From the NCBI RefSeq assembly GCF_011806525.1, contig NZ_JAAVKI010000001.1, positions 186,001 through 250,000 on the forward strand: a stretch of 64,000 nt of DNA. The letters run 5' to 3'. Numbering within the stretch: the first letter of the stretch is position 1; every line of letters starts with the position of its first letter. The notes under the pieces are model-generated. The model worked only from the letters and a program-made list of their open reading frames with translations. It did not search any database and was not told the DNA's origin. Shown one piece after another: positions 8,715-18,188 of the stretch. Made by a program: the position numbers and the translations under genes. The DNA is from Thalassospira sp. HF15 (lineage in GTDB: Bacteria > Pseudomonadota > Alphaproteobacteria > Rhodospirillales > Thalassospiraceae).

Positions 8715-11035
8715 TGCATGACAGCAACAGGGGGGTTAACTTGCTGCGTAAGGTAAAAGCGGCCGTCGTCATCGCGGCCCTGCTTGGCGGGACGGCGCCA
8801 TTGATTGTTCCTGTGGCAGTGCATGCCCAATCCGGTCTAATCCGCGACATCGAGGTCGAAGGCAATAGACGTATCGAAAGTGCGACAGTAAACGCCTACC
8901 TGACTGTGGCACCCGGCGATGCCTATGACGTTCAGAAAATCAACAATTCGCTTAAGGCTCTGTTTTCGACCGGTCTTTTTGCCGACGTGTCCTTTTCCTT
9001 TAATCAGGGGATCCTTCGGGTAAACGTTGTCGAAAATCCGATTATCAACCGGATCGCCTTCGAAGGTAACCAGCGCCTTGATGACGAAACCTTGGGTGCG
9101 GAACTTCAATTGCGCCCGCGTGTTGTTTACACCCGAACCAAGGTGCAGGCAGACGTCCAGCGTGTTCTCGAACTTTATCGTCGCAGCGGACGCTTTGCTG
9201 CAACCGTCGAGCCCAAGGTCATTCAGCTGGATCAGAACCGTGTCGATCTGGCATTCGAGATTGACGAAGGTGACGCCACAGGCATCCGCAAAATCAATTT
9301 TGTCGGCAACAAGGCCTTTGATGATGGCGAGCTTTCAGATGTGATCCGCACGACCGAAAGCGCCTGGTGGAAAATCCTGACCGCTGATGATAACTACGAC
9401 CCGGATCGTGTGACCTTTGACCGTGAATTGCTGCGCCGTTTCTATCTGGCTGCGGGTTACGCCGATTTTCAGGTTTTGTCGTCCGTTGCGGAATTGACAC
9501 CGGATCGCTCCGACTTCTTTGTGACCTACACGGTCAGTGAAGGGCAGCGCTATCAGTTTGGCGATATAAGTGTCGTCTCCCAGATCGACAAGATCGATCC
9601 GGAAACCCTGATGCCGCTGATCGAGATCGAAAGTGGTGAATGGTACAACGCGACCCTCGTTGACGACGCAGTTGATGCTTTGACCGATAGCGTTGGGGAT
9701 CAGGGCTACGCCTTCATCGATATTCGCCCAAACGTTCAACGTAATCGTGAAGCCGGCACGATCGACATTACCTTCAACATTTCCGAAGGGCCGAAGGTTT
9801 ATGTCGAGCGCATCAATGTTGCCGGCAACGTCCGTACCCTTGATGAAGTCATCCGCCGTGAATTCCGTCTGGTTGAAGGCGATGCTTTCAGTAGCTCGAA
9901 GATGCAGCGCTCCAAGCAACGTATTGAAAACCTCAACTTCTTTAAATCGGTTGATGTCAAAACCCTGCCGGGCGCGTCACCTGATCAGACGGTGATTGAA
10001 GTCGATGTCGAAGAAAAATCGACCGGTGAATTCTCGATTGGTGCTGGCTACGGAACGGATAACGGTGCCTTTGGTCAGCTTGGTGTTCGAGAACGTAACC
10101 TGCTTGGTAAAGGCCAGGATCTGCGCCTGAACTTCACACTTGGATCGACGGACCAGCAGGTGGATCTGTCCTTTACGGAACCCTATTTCCTTGATCGTGA
10201 AATCGCCGCAGGCTTTGACGTATATCGGCGCGAGGAAGACAATCAGGATGAAAGCTCCTACGATGAAGAGCAGACCGGTGGTCGTCTTCGCGCCGGGTAT
10301 CGCTATAGCGAAGAGCTTTCGCACTCCTTCCGCTATACACTTGAAAGCAACAGCTACTCCAATATTAATCGCAGCAGCGCATCGCGTCTCCTGTTGGCAG
10401 AAGACACCGACTTCGTCGAATCCGCCCTTGGTCACACCCTGACCTATGATAAGCGAGACAGTACGATTTCTCCGACCGAGGGTTATTTTGCAAGGTTGTC
10501 AAACGATCTGGCCGGCCTTGGTGGGGATGAGCAATATTTGCGTACTCGCGTTGAGGGTGGCTACTACTATCCGCTGGACCGTGAACATGAATGGATTGTC
10601 TCGACCCGTGGGGCGACCGGCTACATCTTTGGTTTCGATGATGATACCCGCATTTCTCAGCGCTTTATGGTCGGGGGCTCTAACCTGCGTGGCTTCGAAG
10701 CCGCCGGCGTTGGCCCGCGTGATATCGCAACCGGGGATGCGCTGGGCGCCAAAATGTACTACACCGGAACAGTGCAAATGGACTTCCCGCTTGGCACGCC
10801 CGATGAGTTTGCTCTGACCGGCCGTGTCTTCTCTGATTTCGGTTCAAGTCGGGATGTCGACGGTGCCCGCGCCGGTGAAATTTACAACACAGGCACGCTG
10901 AGAAGCTCTGTTGGTTTCGGTGTTGGTTGGGAATCGCCGTTTGGCCCGATTGGTGTTGATATCTCTCAGGCCATCACAAAAGAAGATCACGACAAAGAGG
11001 AAATGTTCCGACTTAACTTCGGAACCAGATTCTAA
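8714..11035 (+). CDS. bamA: Outer membrane protein assembly factor BamA
   Basis: About 773 residues. Core of the machine that inserts beta-barrel proteins into the outer membrane. A signal peptide ends at VAVHAQ. Five POTRA domains follow, beginning with GLIRDIEVEGNRRIE and covering roughly residues 40-430, then a 16-stranded barrel that ends in RLNFGTRF with the expected terminal Phe. The barrel holds FMVGGSNLRGFE, the VRGF-type lid-lock motif of the family. The ATG at 8714 overlaps the rseP stop (TAATG); TTG 8741, with a very strong AGGGGGG five bases ahead and a cleaner signal peptide, may be the real start. Confidence 0.96.
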   Translation: MHDSNRGVNLLRKVKAAVVIAALLGGTAPLIVPVAVHAQSGLIRDIEVEGNRRIESATVNAYLTVAPGDAYDVQKINNSLKALFSTGLFADVSFSFNQGILRVNVVENPIINRIAFEGNQRLDDETLGAELQLRPRVVYTRTKVQADVQRVLELYRRSGRFAATVEPKVIQLDQNRVDLAFEIDEGDATGIRKINFVGNKAFDDGELSDVIRTTESAWWKILTADDNYDPDRVTFDRELLRRFYLAAGYADFQVLSSVAELTPDRSDFFVTYTVSEGQRYQFGDISVVSQIDKIDPETLMPLIEIESGEWYNATLVDDAVDALTDSVGDQGYAFIDIRPNVQRNREAGTIDITFNISEGPKVYVERINVAGNVRTLDEVIRREFRLVEGDAFSSSKMQRSKQRIENLNFFKSVDVKTLPGASPDQTVIEVDVEEKSTGEFSIGAGYGTDNGAFGQLGVRERNLLGKGQDLRLNFTLGSTDQQVDLSFTEPYFLDREIAAGFDVYRREEDNQDESSYDEEQTGGRLRAGYRYSEELSHSFRYTLESNSYSNINRSSASRLLLAEDTDFVESALGHTLTYDKRDSTISPTEGYFARLSNDLAGLGGDEQYLRTRVEGGYYYPLDREHEWIVSTRGATGYIFGFDDDTRISQRFMVGGSNLRGFEAAGVGPRDIATGDALGAKMYYTGTVQMDFPLGTPDEFALTGRVFSDFGSSRDVDGARAGEIYNTGTLRSSVGFGVGWESPFGPIGVDISQAITKEDHDKEEMFRLNFGTRF

Positions 11036-11613
11036 TGCAAATGATCAAATCTCTACGTAATCTGCTGGTTCTCTCAGCCCTGATTGGTTTTACTGCGAAC
11101 ACATCGGTTGTGCACGCACAGGAGCCAAATCCGGACAATTTTGCCTCGGTGATGGTGGTTGATGTTGCCGGGATCATGCGTGAAGCATCTGCCATGCAGG
11201 ATGCCCGCAAACAGATCCGGGATCGTCAGGTCGCCTATCAGAAGGAAATCGAAACCCGTGAACAGGCCTTGCGCGAGGAAGAAAAACAGCTTGCTCAGCA
11301 GCGCACGCTTCTCGCTGCCGATGTCTTTCAGGACAGACAAAAGCAGTTTCAGCAGAACGTTGCCAACTTCCAGAAATTTGCTCAGGCGCGTAGCCGTGTT
11401 CTGGATCAGGCATTGGCAGAGTCACAATCCAAGTTCTCGCAAGCTCTGAATGAGATTATTAGAAGGGTTGCGGCCGAACGCAGGGCAAACCTTGTCTTGC
11501 AGAAAGGCCAAGCAATCCTTTTTGAAACTTCTATGGATGCGACCAAGGAAGTCTTTGATCGGGTGAATGCTGAAATTCCGACCGTTACGGTCGAATTCAA
11601 GGAAGGCTCCTGA
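11035..11613 (+). CDS. skp: OmpH/Skp family periplasmic chaperone
   Basis: 192 residues. Signal peptide with cleavage near SVVHAQ, then an OmpH domain: a short beta strand ([13 protein letters not shown]) that makes the trimer core and a long charged coiled-coil hairpin, about residues 60-135, rich in Lys, Glu and Gln, which forms the tentacles. Holds unfolded outer-membrane proteins on their way to BamA. Its ATG overlaps the bamA stop (TAATG) and its TGA overlaps the lpxD ATG. E. coli Skp is about 160 residues; the extra length here is mainly N-terminal and C-terminal. Confidence 0.92.
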   Translation: MQMIKSLRNLLVLSALIGFTANTSVVHAQEPNPDNFASVMVVDVAGIMREASAMQDARKQIRDRQVAYQKEIETREQALREEEKQLAQQRTLLAADVFQDRQKQFQQNVANFQKFAQARSRVLDQALAESQSKFSQALNEIIRRVAAERRANLVLQKGQAILFETSMDATKEVFDRVNAEIPTVTVEFKEGS

Positions 11614-12632
11614 TGGCGGATGCGCGATTCTTTAGCCGCAAGGGACCATTCAGTGTTGCCGAAATTGCTGCACTGACGGAAACAACACCGGTAAACGCAC
11701 CCGATGAAACCCGGGTCTTTCAGGATGTCTCACCGCTGCAAAATGCAGATGGCGATATTCTGAGCTTCTTTGATAACCGAAAATATCTTGATGCCTTTGT
11801 CTCGAGCAAGGCCGGTGCATGTTTTGTGCGCCCGGAATTTGTCGAACGCGCGCCAGAAGGCATGGTGTTGTTCACCACCAAGGATCCTTACCGCGCCTAT
11901 GCAAAGGCTGCCACGGCCTTTTACCCCTTTGAAACAGGCAATGGCGTCATTTCCGATCATGCCGTGATCGATCCGACTGCAAAGCTCGGCAAAGGCGTTC
12001 AGGTTGACGCTGGCGCTGTCATCGGGGCCAATTGTGAAATCGGTGATGGGACCATCATCGCGTCGAACGCTGTGATCGGCGAGGGCGTTGTGATCGGCGC
12101 GAGCTCTAAGGTCGGTGCGAATGCCTCGATAAGCCATAGCCTGATTGGCAATCTCTGCCTGATTTATCCTGGCGCGCGGATCGGTCAGGATGGCTTTGGG
12201 TTTGCCATGGGGCCGCAGGGTCACGTCAAGGTCCCGCAGCTGGGCCGGGTGGTTATCGGCAATGATGTCGAAGTTGGCTCAAACAGCACGATTGACCGGG
12301 GTGCTGGCCCTGATACCGTGATTGGTAATGGCTGTCGTATCGACAATCTGGTGCAAATCGGCCATAACGTTGAACTTGGCATGGGCTGTGTCGTTGTCTC
12401 GCAAGTCGGGATCTCGGGCTCAACCAAGATTGGCAATTTTGTTGTGCTTGCCGGTCAGGCGGGCATTACCGGACACCTTGAAATCGGCGATGGCGCAAAA
12501 GTCGCAGCTCAGTCAGGTGTCATGAAAAATATCGGGCCGGGCGAAACAGTGGGCGGCAGCCCTGCCGTTCCGGTCATGGAATATCATAAACAGACGGTCG
12601 CCTTGTCGCGTCTGATACGAAAAAAGAAATAA
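11613..12632 (+). CDS. lpxD: UDP-3-O-(3-hydroxyacyl)glucosamine N-acyltransferase
   Basis: 339 residues. Third step of lipid A synthesis: adds the N-linked hydroxyacyl chain from acyl-ACP. The N-terminal uridine-binding domain is at about residues 1-100 and the left-handed beta helix of hexapeptide repeats at about 105-310, including the catalytic His in QIGHNVELG and the IGQDGFGFA segment typical of LpxD. Helical C-terminus with [22 protein letters not shown] overlap with skp and 11 nt from fabZ. Confidence 0.97.
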   Translation: MADARFFSRKGPFSVAEIAALTETTPVNAPDETRVFQDVSPLQNADGDILSFFDNRKYLDAFVSSKAGACFVRPEFVERAPEGMVLFTTKDPYRAYAKAATAFYPFETGNGVISDHAVIDPTAKLGKGVQVDAGAVIGANCEIGDGTIIASNAVIGEGVVIGASSKVGANASISHSLIGNLCLIYPGARIGQDGFGFAMGPQGHVKVPQLGRVVIGNDVEVGSNSTIDRGAGPDTVIGNGCRIDNLVQIGHNVELGMGCVVVSQVGISGSTKIGNFVVLAGQAGITGHLEIGDGAKVAAQSGVMKNIGPGETVGGSPAVPVMEYHKQTVALSRLIRKKK

Positions 12633-12643
12633 GGGCTACACAC

Positions 12644-13093
12644 ATGACCGAACTGGTAAGTGTCGATATCCAGCGCATTCTGGAAATGATTCCGCATCGC
12701 TATCCGTTTCTTCTGATCGACAAGGTCATCGACATCGAAACCGATGTCTGTGCGACTGGCATCAAGAACGTCACGATGAACGAGCCGCAATTTACCGGCC
12801 ATTTCCCGCAGCAGCCGATCATGCCCGGTGTCCTTATCATCGAAAGCATGGCGCAGACAGCCGCGATCTTGGTGGTTCAGACGCTTGGCGCGGATGCCGA
12901 GGGCAAGCTGGTCTATTTCATGAGCATCGATAACGCCCGTTTCCGCAAGCCGGTGACGCCGGGCGACGTCATGCACATTCATGTGACCAAGAAACAAAGC
13001 CGTGGCCCGGTCTGGAAATTCGAAAGCCAGGTCAAGGTCGACGGTCAGGTCGTGGCCGAAGCCACCATCGCCGCGATGATCCGGGATAGCTGA
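12644..13093 (+). CDS. fabZ: 3-hydroxyacyl-[ACP] dehydratase FabZ
   Basis: 149 residues, single hot-dog domain. Dehydrates 3-hydroxyacyl-ACP in fatty acid elongation, competing with LpxA and LpxD for the same substrate, which explains its place inside the lpx cluster. Motifs: [13 protein letters not shown] at the N-terminus, the catalytic His in [18 protein letters not shown] with the Glu of ESMAQ, and FRKPVTPGD. Two bases from lpxA. Confidence 0.97.
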   Translation: MTELVSVDIQRILEMIPHRYPFLLIDKVIDIETDVCATGIKNVTMNEPQFTGHFPQQPIMPGVLIIESMAQTAAILVVQTLGADAEGKLVYFMSIDNARFRKPVTPGDVMHIHVTKKQSRGPVWKFESQVKVDGQVVAEATIAAMIRDS

Positions 13094-13095
13094 TA

Positions 13096-13899
13096 ATGTC
13101 AAAAGTACATCCAACCGCCGTTGTCGAAGATGGCGCGCAGATTGGTCAGGATGTCGAAATCGGGCCCTATAGCGTGGTCGGCCCGAATGTTGTCTTGGGG
13201 GATGGTGTCAAACTGCACAGCCATGTTGCTGTCGCGGGTATCACCACCCTTGGTGATCAGTGTGAAGTGTTCCCGTTTGCCTCTGTTGGTCATGCGCCGC
13301 AGGATTTGAAGTTCAAGGGCGAACAAAGCCGTCTGATCATCGGTAAACGTACCAAAATCCGCGAAGGGGCGACCCTTAACCCCGGCACCGAAGGTGGTGG
13401 GATGGAAACCACCATCGGTGATGACTGCCTTCTGATGACCGGGGCCCATGTTGGTCATGACTGTCACGTTGGCAACCACTGTATTCTGGTCAATAACGGT
13501 ACGCTGGCTGGCCATGTATTGGTTGAGGATTTTGCAATTGTCGGTGGTCTTTCCGCGGTGCATCAGTTTGTCCGTATCGGGAAACATGCGATGATTGGTG
13601 GCATGACCGGCGTTGAAAGCGACATTATTCCATACGGTTCGGTCATTGGTAACCGCGCCTATTTGTCGGGTCTGAACATCATTGGTTTGAAACGTCGCGG
13701 GTTTGATCGTGAGACGATCCATTCCCTGCGTAAAGCCTATCGTCTGCTGTTTGCCCAAGAGGGCACCCTTGCAGAGCGCGTCGAAGAAGTCGCAACGGAC
13801 TTCGAAGGTGTTGGACCGGTAATGGAAATCATCGACTTCCTCAAAGCCGAAAGCATGCGTTCCGTATGCACGCCGAAATATGACAGCTCCGCAGGATAA
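13096..13899 (+). CDS. lpxA: UDP-N-acetylglucosamine acyltransferase
   Basis: 267 residues. First step of lipid A synthesis: 3-O-acylation of UDP-GlcNAc. Left-handed beta helix of hexapeptide repeats up to about residue 190 with the catalytic His in MTGAHVGHDCHVG and the substrate loop SAVHQFVRIGKHAM, then a helical C-terminal domain (GLKRRGFDRETIHSLRKAYR). It overlaps lpxI by 20 nt. Confidence 0.97.
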   Translation: MSKVHPTAVVEDGAQIGQDVEIGPYSVVGPNVVLGDGVKLHSHVAVAGITTLGDQCEVFPFASVGHAPQDLKFKGEQSRLIIGKRTKIREGATLNPGTEGGGMETTIGDDCLLMTGAHVGHDCHVGNHCILVNNGTLAGHVLVEDFAIVGGLSAVHQFVRIGKHAMIGGMTGVESDIIPYGSVIGNRAYLSGLNIIGLKRRGFDRETIHSLRKAYRLLFAQEGTLAERVEEVATDFEGVGPVMEIIDFLKAESMRSVCTPKYDSSAG

Positions 13900-14743
13900 T
13901 CCGCAGCCAAAATTGGGGATTATTGCCGGGGGCGGGGCGCTGCCCGCCCGTTTGGCTGCTGCTGCCATCACGGCAGGCCGCGATGTCTGTATCGTCAAGC
14001 TCGATGGCTACGCAGATGATCCGGAACTCGATCAATATCCGAATGTGACGACCCGATTGGGCGCTGCCGCCAAAATCCTTGATGCCATGCGCAAGGAATA
14101 CTGTCAGGACGTTGTTCTGGCGGGCAAAGTCTCGCGTCCCAGCCTGTCTTCGATCCGCCCGGATTGGCGGGCTGCCAAAATGCTGATGAAGGTTGGCGCC
14201 AAGGCACTTGGTGATGACGGATTGCTCCGTCTGGTCGCCAAGGAGCTTGAGCGCGAAGGTTTCCGTTTGCTCGGCGCCCATGAAATTCTGGGCGATTTGG
14301 CGGTTGAGGAAGGCGTTCTTGGCAATGTATCGCCCGATGAACAGGCCATAAGCGATGCCCGACATGGCCTCACAGTTGCACGCACACTGGGCCAGGCCGA
14401 TGTCGGGCAGGGATGCGTGGTTCAGCAAGGATTGGTATTGGCCCTCGAAGCCATCGAAGGCACCGATGAAATGGTGCGCCGTTCTGCATCTTATCGTCGC
14501 GATGGTGTTGGCGGCGTCCTTGTCAAATCCGCCAAACCCCAGCAGGACAAACGCCTTGATCTTCCTGCTATTGGCATGACGACCATCGAAGAGGCTCATA
14601 AAGCCGGTTTGCGGGGTGTTGCTTTGCTTGCCGGCGGGACCATGATCATTGACCGCGCTGCCGTCATTGCCCGTGCCGATGCATTGGGCCTGTTTGTCAT
14701 CGGCTTGGCCCTTGCCGACGAGGACAGCTCCAATGGCGGATGA
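13880..14743 (+). CDS. lpxI: UDP-2,3-diacylglucosamine diphosphatase LpxI
   Basis: 287 residues. Hydrolyses UDP-2,3-diacylglucosamine to lipid X by attack on the alpha phosphate, replacing the unrelated LpxH of gammaproteobacteria. The N-terminal domain has LGIIAGGGALP. The C-terminal catalytic domain has GCVVQQGLVLALEAIEGTDE and the conserved block KPQQDKRLDLPAIGMTT. Its place between lpxA and lpxB is the normal one where LpxI occurs. It overlaps lpxA by 20 nt and lpxB by 11 nt. Confidence 0.95.
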   Translation: MTAPQDNPQPKLGIIAGGGALPARLAAAAITAGRDVCIVKLDGYADDPELDQYPNVTTRLGAAAKILDAMRKEYCQDVVLAGKVSRPSLSSIRPDWRAAKMLMKVGAKALGDDGLLRLVAKELEREGFRLLGAHEILGDLAVEEGVLGNVSPDEQAISDARHGLTVARTLGQADVGQGCVVQQGLVLALEAIEGTDEMVRRSASYRRDGVGGVLVKSAKPQQDKRLDLPAIGMTTIEEAHKAGLRGVALLAGGTMIIDRAAVIARADALGLFVIGLALADEDSSNGG

Positions 14744-15899
14744 AACCACCCCCGTTGGTCCGAAAATCATGCTTGTCGCGGGCGAGGCCTCCGGTGATCA
14801 ACTGGGTGGGCGTCTTATGGCAGCACTCAAGGCCAAGCGGGACCATATCCGCTTTATTGGCGTTGGTGGTCCGCGCATGGAACGGGAAGGCCTCAAAAGC
14901 CTGTTTCCGATGAATGAAATGTCGGTCATGGGCCTGACAGAGGTCGTGCCCCACATTCCGCATTTACTCAAACGTATTGCCCAAACCGCAGACTTCGCCA
15001 AGTCCGAGAAACCCGATGTCGTCATCACAATTGACGCACCGGATTTCAGCTTTCGTGTTGGCAAGAAACTAAAGGGCAAAGGTATCCCGTTGGTGCATTA
15101 TGTCGCACCGTCGGTCTGGGCCTGGCGCGAAGGCCGGGCAAAGAAAATCGCCGGTTTTCTCGATCATCTGCTCGCACTTTTGCCGTTTGAACCGCCTTAT
15201 TTCGAAAAAGAAGGCCTGCCAACCACCTTTATTGGCCACTCAGCGGTCGAAGAACGCAGTGATGGGGATGCAGACCGGTTTCGCACCCAGCATGGCCTGA
15301 GCGCGGACAAAAAGCTTCTTGCAGTTCTGCCCGGAAGCCGAAATTCCGAAGTCAAACGCCTCCTGCCGGTGTTCAAACAGGTCATTGACGACATCGCGGC
15401 GAGATATCCCGATGCGCGCATTGTGGTCCCAACCGTCAGCAAGGTGGCTGATACCGTGACCGATGAAATGAAATCCTGGCCGCTGGATCCAATTGTCGTG
15501 ACAGCTGATCAGGATCGCCACGATGCCTTTGCGGCCGCCAATTGTGCCTTGGCGGCATCAGGCACCGTGTCCCTTGAACTGGCCATTGCCGGTGTACCGC
15601 ATGTGATTGCCTATCAGGTCAATGCGGTTACGGGGTGGATCGCAAAACGTCTGATCAAGATTGATACCGTCACCATCGTCAATCTGGTTCTTGGCAACAA
15701 GCTGATCCCGGAATTTCTGCAGGATAAGTGCAAAGCCAAAAGCATCATTCCTGCATTGGAAAAACTGATGGCTGACAGTCCGGAACGGACGGCACAGATC
15801 GAAGGTTTTGACAAAGCCTGCAGCTTGCTGGGGTTTGGGGATCGCCCGCCCAGCGAAAAGGCTGCTGACCAGATTTTGAAGATCATCGATAAAAAATAG
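14733..15899 (+). CDS. lpxB: Lipid-A-disaccharide synthase
   Basis: 388 residues, GT19 family, peripheral membrane enzyme. Joins UDP-diacylglucosamine and lipid X to form the beta-1,6 disaccharide. N-terminal signature GEASGDQLGGRLM, then VITIDAPDFSFRVGK, the HYVAPSVWAWREGRAKKI block, LPGSRNSEVKRLLPV, and the nucleotide-binding ASGTVSLELAIAGVPHVIAYQ. The frame opens earlier, but homology starts at ATG 14733, inside the lpxI end. It is the last gene of the long cluster; I see no good terminator right after it. Confidence 0.97.
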   Translation: MADETTPVGPKIMLVAGEASGDQLGGRLMAALKAKRDHIRFIGVGGPRMEREGLKSLFPMNEMSVMGLTEVVPHIPHLLKRIAQTADFAKSEKPDVVITIDAPDFSFRVGKKLKGKGIPLVHYVAPSVWAWREGRAKKIAGFLDHLLALLPFEPPYFEKEGLPTTFIGHSAVEERSDGDADRFRTQHGLSADKKLLAVLPGSRNSEVKRLLPVFKQVIDDIAARYPDARIVVPTVSKVADTVTDEMKSWPLDPIVVTADQDRHDAFAAANCALAASGTVSLELAIAGVPHVIAYQVNAVTGWIAKRLIKIDTVTIVNLVLGNKLIPEFLQDKCKAKSIIPALEKLMADSPERTAQIEGFDKACSLLGFGDRPPSEKAADQILKIIDKK

Positions 15900-15942
15900 C
15901 GTGTTACGGGTGGCATCAAATCCCCAATGCAATTAGTTTCTC

Positions 15943-16205
15943 AGGGTCCGGACTCATTCACATGACTGCCCCGGCAACTGATATGAGAGAAAAAACAAGG
16001 AAAAGCCCGAAGATCGAGGTGATCCCCGGTCATGGGATTTGACGCAGAGGCTTTCTATCATATCGGTTGTCCTTCAGATTACCCGGATTTGCGCGGGCTA
16101 CTTTGTCGCAAAATCTTGAAAGATATAGATCTTCCGGCGATTTTGTTCCGCATATCCGCACAAATCCGGGTAACCGGGACTATTATGTGAATGAGTCTGG
16201 ACCCT
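15943..16205. mobile_element. MITE-like element: nested imperfect inverted repeats
   Basis: A 263-bp stretch whose ends are inverted copies of each other: AGGGTCCGGACTCATTCACA at 15943-15962 and, inverted, TGTGAATGAGTCTGGACCCT at 16186-16205, one mismatch in 20. Inside, 16079-16096 and 16157-16174 are inverted copies at 17 of 18 positions, with further complementary blocks between them (CAAAATC / GATTTTG, AAGAT / ATCTT), so about 96 bp can fold into one long hairpin. No transposase reading frame fits. The pattern suggests a non-autonomous element or an intergenic repeat family; no clear target duplication is seen. Confidence 0.5.
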
Positions 16206-16232
16206 AGATCAATTCATAACGGAGACCGTGTT

Positions 16233-16673
16233 ATGCGCTACCTGCACACGATGGTACGTGTCGAGAATGTCGATGAGTCGATGAAGTTCTACTGCGATCT
16301 TCTTGGCATGCAAGAGACCCGCCGCATCGAAAGCGAGCAGGGCCGTTTCACCCTGATCTATCTGGCACCGCCAGCCGATGTTGAAAGTGCCAAATCCGTC
16401 AAGGCCCCTGAACTGGAATTGACCTATAACTGGGATCCGGAAAGTTATTCCGGTGGTCGCAACTTCGGCCATCTGGCTTACGAAGTCGACGATATCTATG
16501 CGCTTTGCCAAAAGCTGATGGATGCAGGTGTCACCATCAACCGTCCGCCGCGTGATGGTCGTATGGCATTCGTGCGCTCACCGGATGGCATTTCCATCGA
16601 ATTCCTGCAAAAGGGTGACAACCTTGCACCTGCAGAACCATGGGCCAGCATGGAAAACACCGGCAGCTGGTAA
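16233..16673 (+). CDS. gloA: Lactoylglutathione lyase (glyoxalase I)
   Basis: 146 residues, two vicinal-oxygen-chelate repeats. Isomerises the methylglyoxal-glutathione hemithioacetal to S-lactoylglutathione. Metal ligands expected for GloA are visible: His in RYLHTMVRV, Glu in LELTYNWDPE, His in FGHLAYEV and Glu in ISIEFLQ. LELTYNW is the sequence mark of GloA. The upstream open frame starts inside the inverted-repeat element; ATG 16233 with CGGAG nine bases ahead is the true start. Stands alone, convergent with gltA, sharing a bidirectional terminator. Confidence 0.93.
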   Translation: MRYLHTMVRVENVDESMKFYCDLLGMQETRRIESEQGRFTLIYLAPPADVESAKSVKAPELELTYNWDPESYSGGRNFGHLAYEVDDIYALCQKLMDAGVTINRPPRDGRMAFVRSPDGISIEFLQKGDNLAPAEPWASMENTGSW

Positions 16674-16715
16674 GAATTCAGCTGTTATGGGCAGGGGAAA
16701 CCTGCTCGCAGATAC

Positions 16716-16747
16716 AAAAAAGGCCCGGAAGTTTCCGGGCCTTTTTC
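16716..16747. terminator. Bidirectional terminator between gloA and gltA
   Basis: AGGCCCGGAA (16721-16730), 2-nt loop, TTCCGGGCCT (16733-16742), with AAAAA before and TTTTT after, so it works on both strands for the convergent genes. Confidence 0.85.
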
Positions 16748-16770
16748 TTGTCGTGTGATCGTTTTGCGAC

Positions 16771-18078
16771 TTAGCGCTTGTCGACCGGAACGAACGGACG
16801 TTCTGCGACACCGGTAAACAGCTGGCGCGGACGACCGATTTTCTGCGACGGATCTTCGATCATCTCTTTCCACTGGGAAATCCAGCCAACGGTACGTGCA
16901 ACCGCAAACAGCACGGTGAACATGCTGACCGGGATGCCCATCGCCTTGAAGATGATGCCCGAATAGAAGTCGACGTTCGGATAGAGTTTCTTCTCGATGA
17001 AGTACTCGTCTTCACGTGCGATACGTTCCAGTTCCTGGGCAACGTCAAGCAGCGGGTCGCTGATGTTAAGTTCTTTAAGAACTTCGTGGCAGGTTTCCTG
17101 CATGACTTTGGCGCGCGGATCGTAGTTTTTGTAAACGCGGTGACCAAAGCCCATCAGACGGAACGGATCGTTCTTGTCTTTTGCTTTTGCAACGTATTCC
17201 GGAATGTTTTTCACATCGCCGATTTCATTGAGCATGACCAGAACGGCTTCGTTCGCGCCACCATGCGCCGGACCCCAAAGGGATGCGATACCAGCGGCAA
17301 TACATGCGAACGGGTTGGCACCCGAAGAACCGGCCAGACGAACGGTCGAGGTCGACGCATTCTGTTCGTGGTCGGCATGCAGGATCAGAATACGATCCAT
17401 TGCCTTGGCCAGAACCGGATTGACTTCATAGTCTTCACACGGGTTGCCAAACATCATCTGCAGGAAGTTCTCCGCATAACCGAGCTTGTTGTTCGGGTAA
17501 CGGAAAGGCTGACCGATCGAATACTTGTATGCCATCGCAGCAATGGTTGGCATTTTCGCAATCAGGCGATAAGCCGAAATCATGCGCTGCTGTGGGTCAT
17601 TGATGTCGGTGCTGTCATGATAGAATGCGGACATCGCACCGATAACACCAACCATGATCGCCATCGGATGCGCATCACGGCGGAAGCCGTTATAGAAGTT
17701 GCGCATCTGTTCATGGACCATGGTGTGCATGGTGATGTCGTTTTCGAACTGGGCTTTTTCGGTGGCATTCGGCAGCTCACCATAAAGCAGCAGATGGCAG
17801 ACTTCGAGGAAGTCGGCATTTTCTGCGAGCTCGTCAATTGCATAACCGCGGTGACGGAGGATACCAACGTCGCCATCAATGTAGGTCAGTTCGGACTGGC
17901 AGGAGCCGGTCGAAGTGAAGCCCGGATCATAGGTGAAATACCCGGTTTCAGCATAAAGCTTGCGAATGTCGATGACAGACGGGCCTACGCTACCCTCAAG
18001 CACCGGCATCTCGAACGACTTGCCAGTGGCATTGTCGGTCAGTGTCACGGTGTGGGAAGTCTTGGAATTAGATGCCAT
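16771..18078 (-). CDS. gltA: Citrate synthase, hexameric type II
   Basis: 435 residues. Entry enzyme of the TCA cycle: acetyl-CoA plus oxaloacetate to citrate. The N-terminal domain (about 1-60) is typical of the NADH-sensitive type II enzymes. Active-site residues lie in [11 protein letters not shown], the [13 protein letters not shown] block with its catalytic His, [15 protein letters not shown] and the catalytic Asp region near VDFYSGI. It has its own promoter at 18128-18156 and is not in an operon with gltX, although both lie on the same strand. Confidence 0.97.
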   Translation of the reverse strand: MASNSKTSHTVTLTDNATGKSFEMPVLEGSVGPSVIDIRKLYAETGYFTYDPGFTSTGSCQSELTYIDGDVGILRHRGYAIDELAENADFLEVCHLLLYGELPNATEKAQFENDITMHTMVHEQMRNFYNGFRRDAHPMAIMVGVIGAMSAFYHDSTDINDPQQRMISAYRLIAKMPTIAAMAYKYSIGQPFRYPNNKLGYAENFLQMMFGNPCEDYEVNPVLAKAMDRILILHADHEQNASTSTVRLAGSSGANPFACIAAGIASLWGPAHGGANEAVLVMLNEIGDVKNIPEYVAKAKDKNDPFRLMGFGHRVYKNYDPRAKVMQETCHEVLKELNISDPLLDVAQELERIAREDEYFIEKKLYPNVDFYSGIIFKAMGIPVSMFTVLFAVARTVGWISQWKEMIEDPSQKIGRPRQLFTGVAERPFVPVDKR

Positions 18079-18127
18079 GACTATTTTTCCTTCCCTGTTT
18101 GAACGAACACGGTTTCAAGTTGTGTGC

Positions 18128-18156
18128 AGCATAATGCTGCGGCGCACAAAGCGCAA
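18128..18156 (-). promoter_or_regulatory. Sigma70 promoter of gltA
   Basis: On the minus strand: TTGCGC (18151-18156), 17-bp spacer, TATGCT (18128-18133), about 50 bp upstream of the gltA ATG. Good consensus fit. Confidence 0.6.
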
Positions 18157-18188
18157 ACGGGTTATTAGTTTTTCTTAATTCGCTGTTG

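Noticed and set aside
15983..16042. Short frame starting MREKTRKSPKIEV inside the inverted-repeat element
   Set aside because: 19 codons only, no ribosome-binding site, lies in a likely non-coding repeat.
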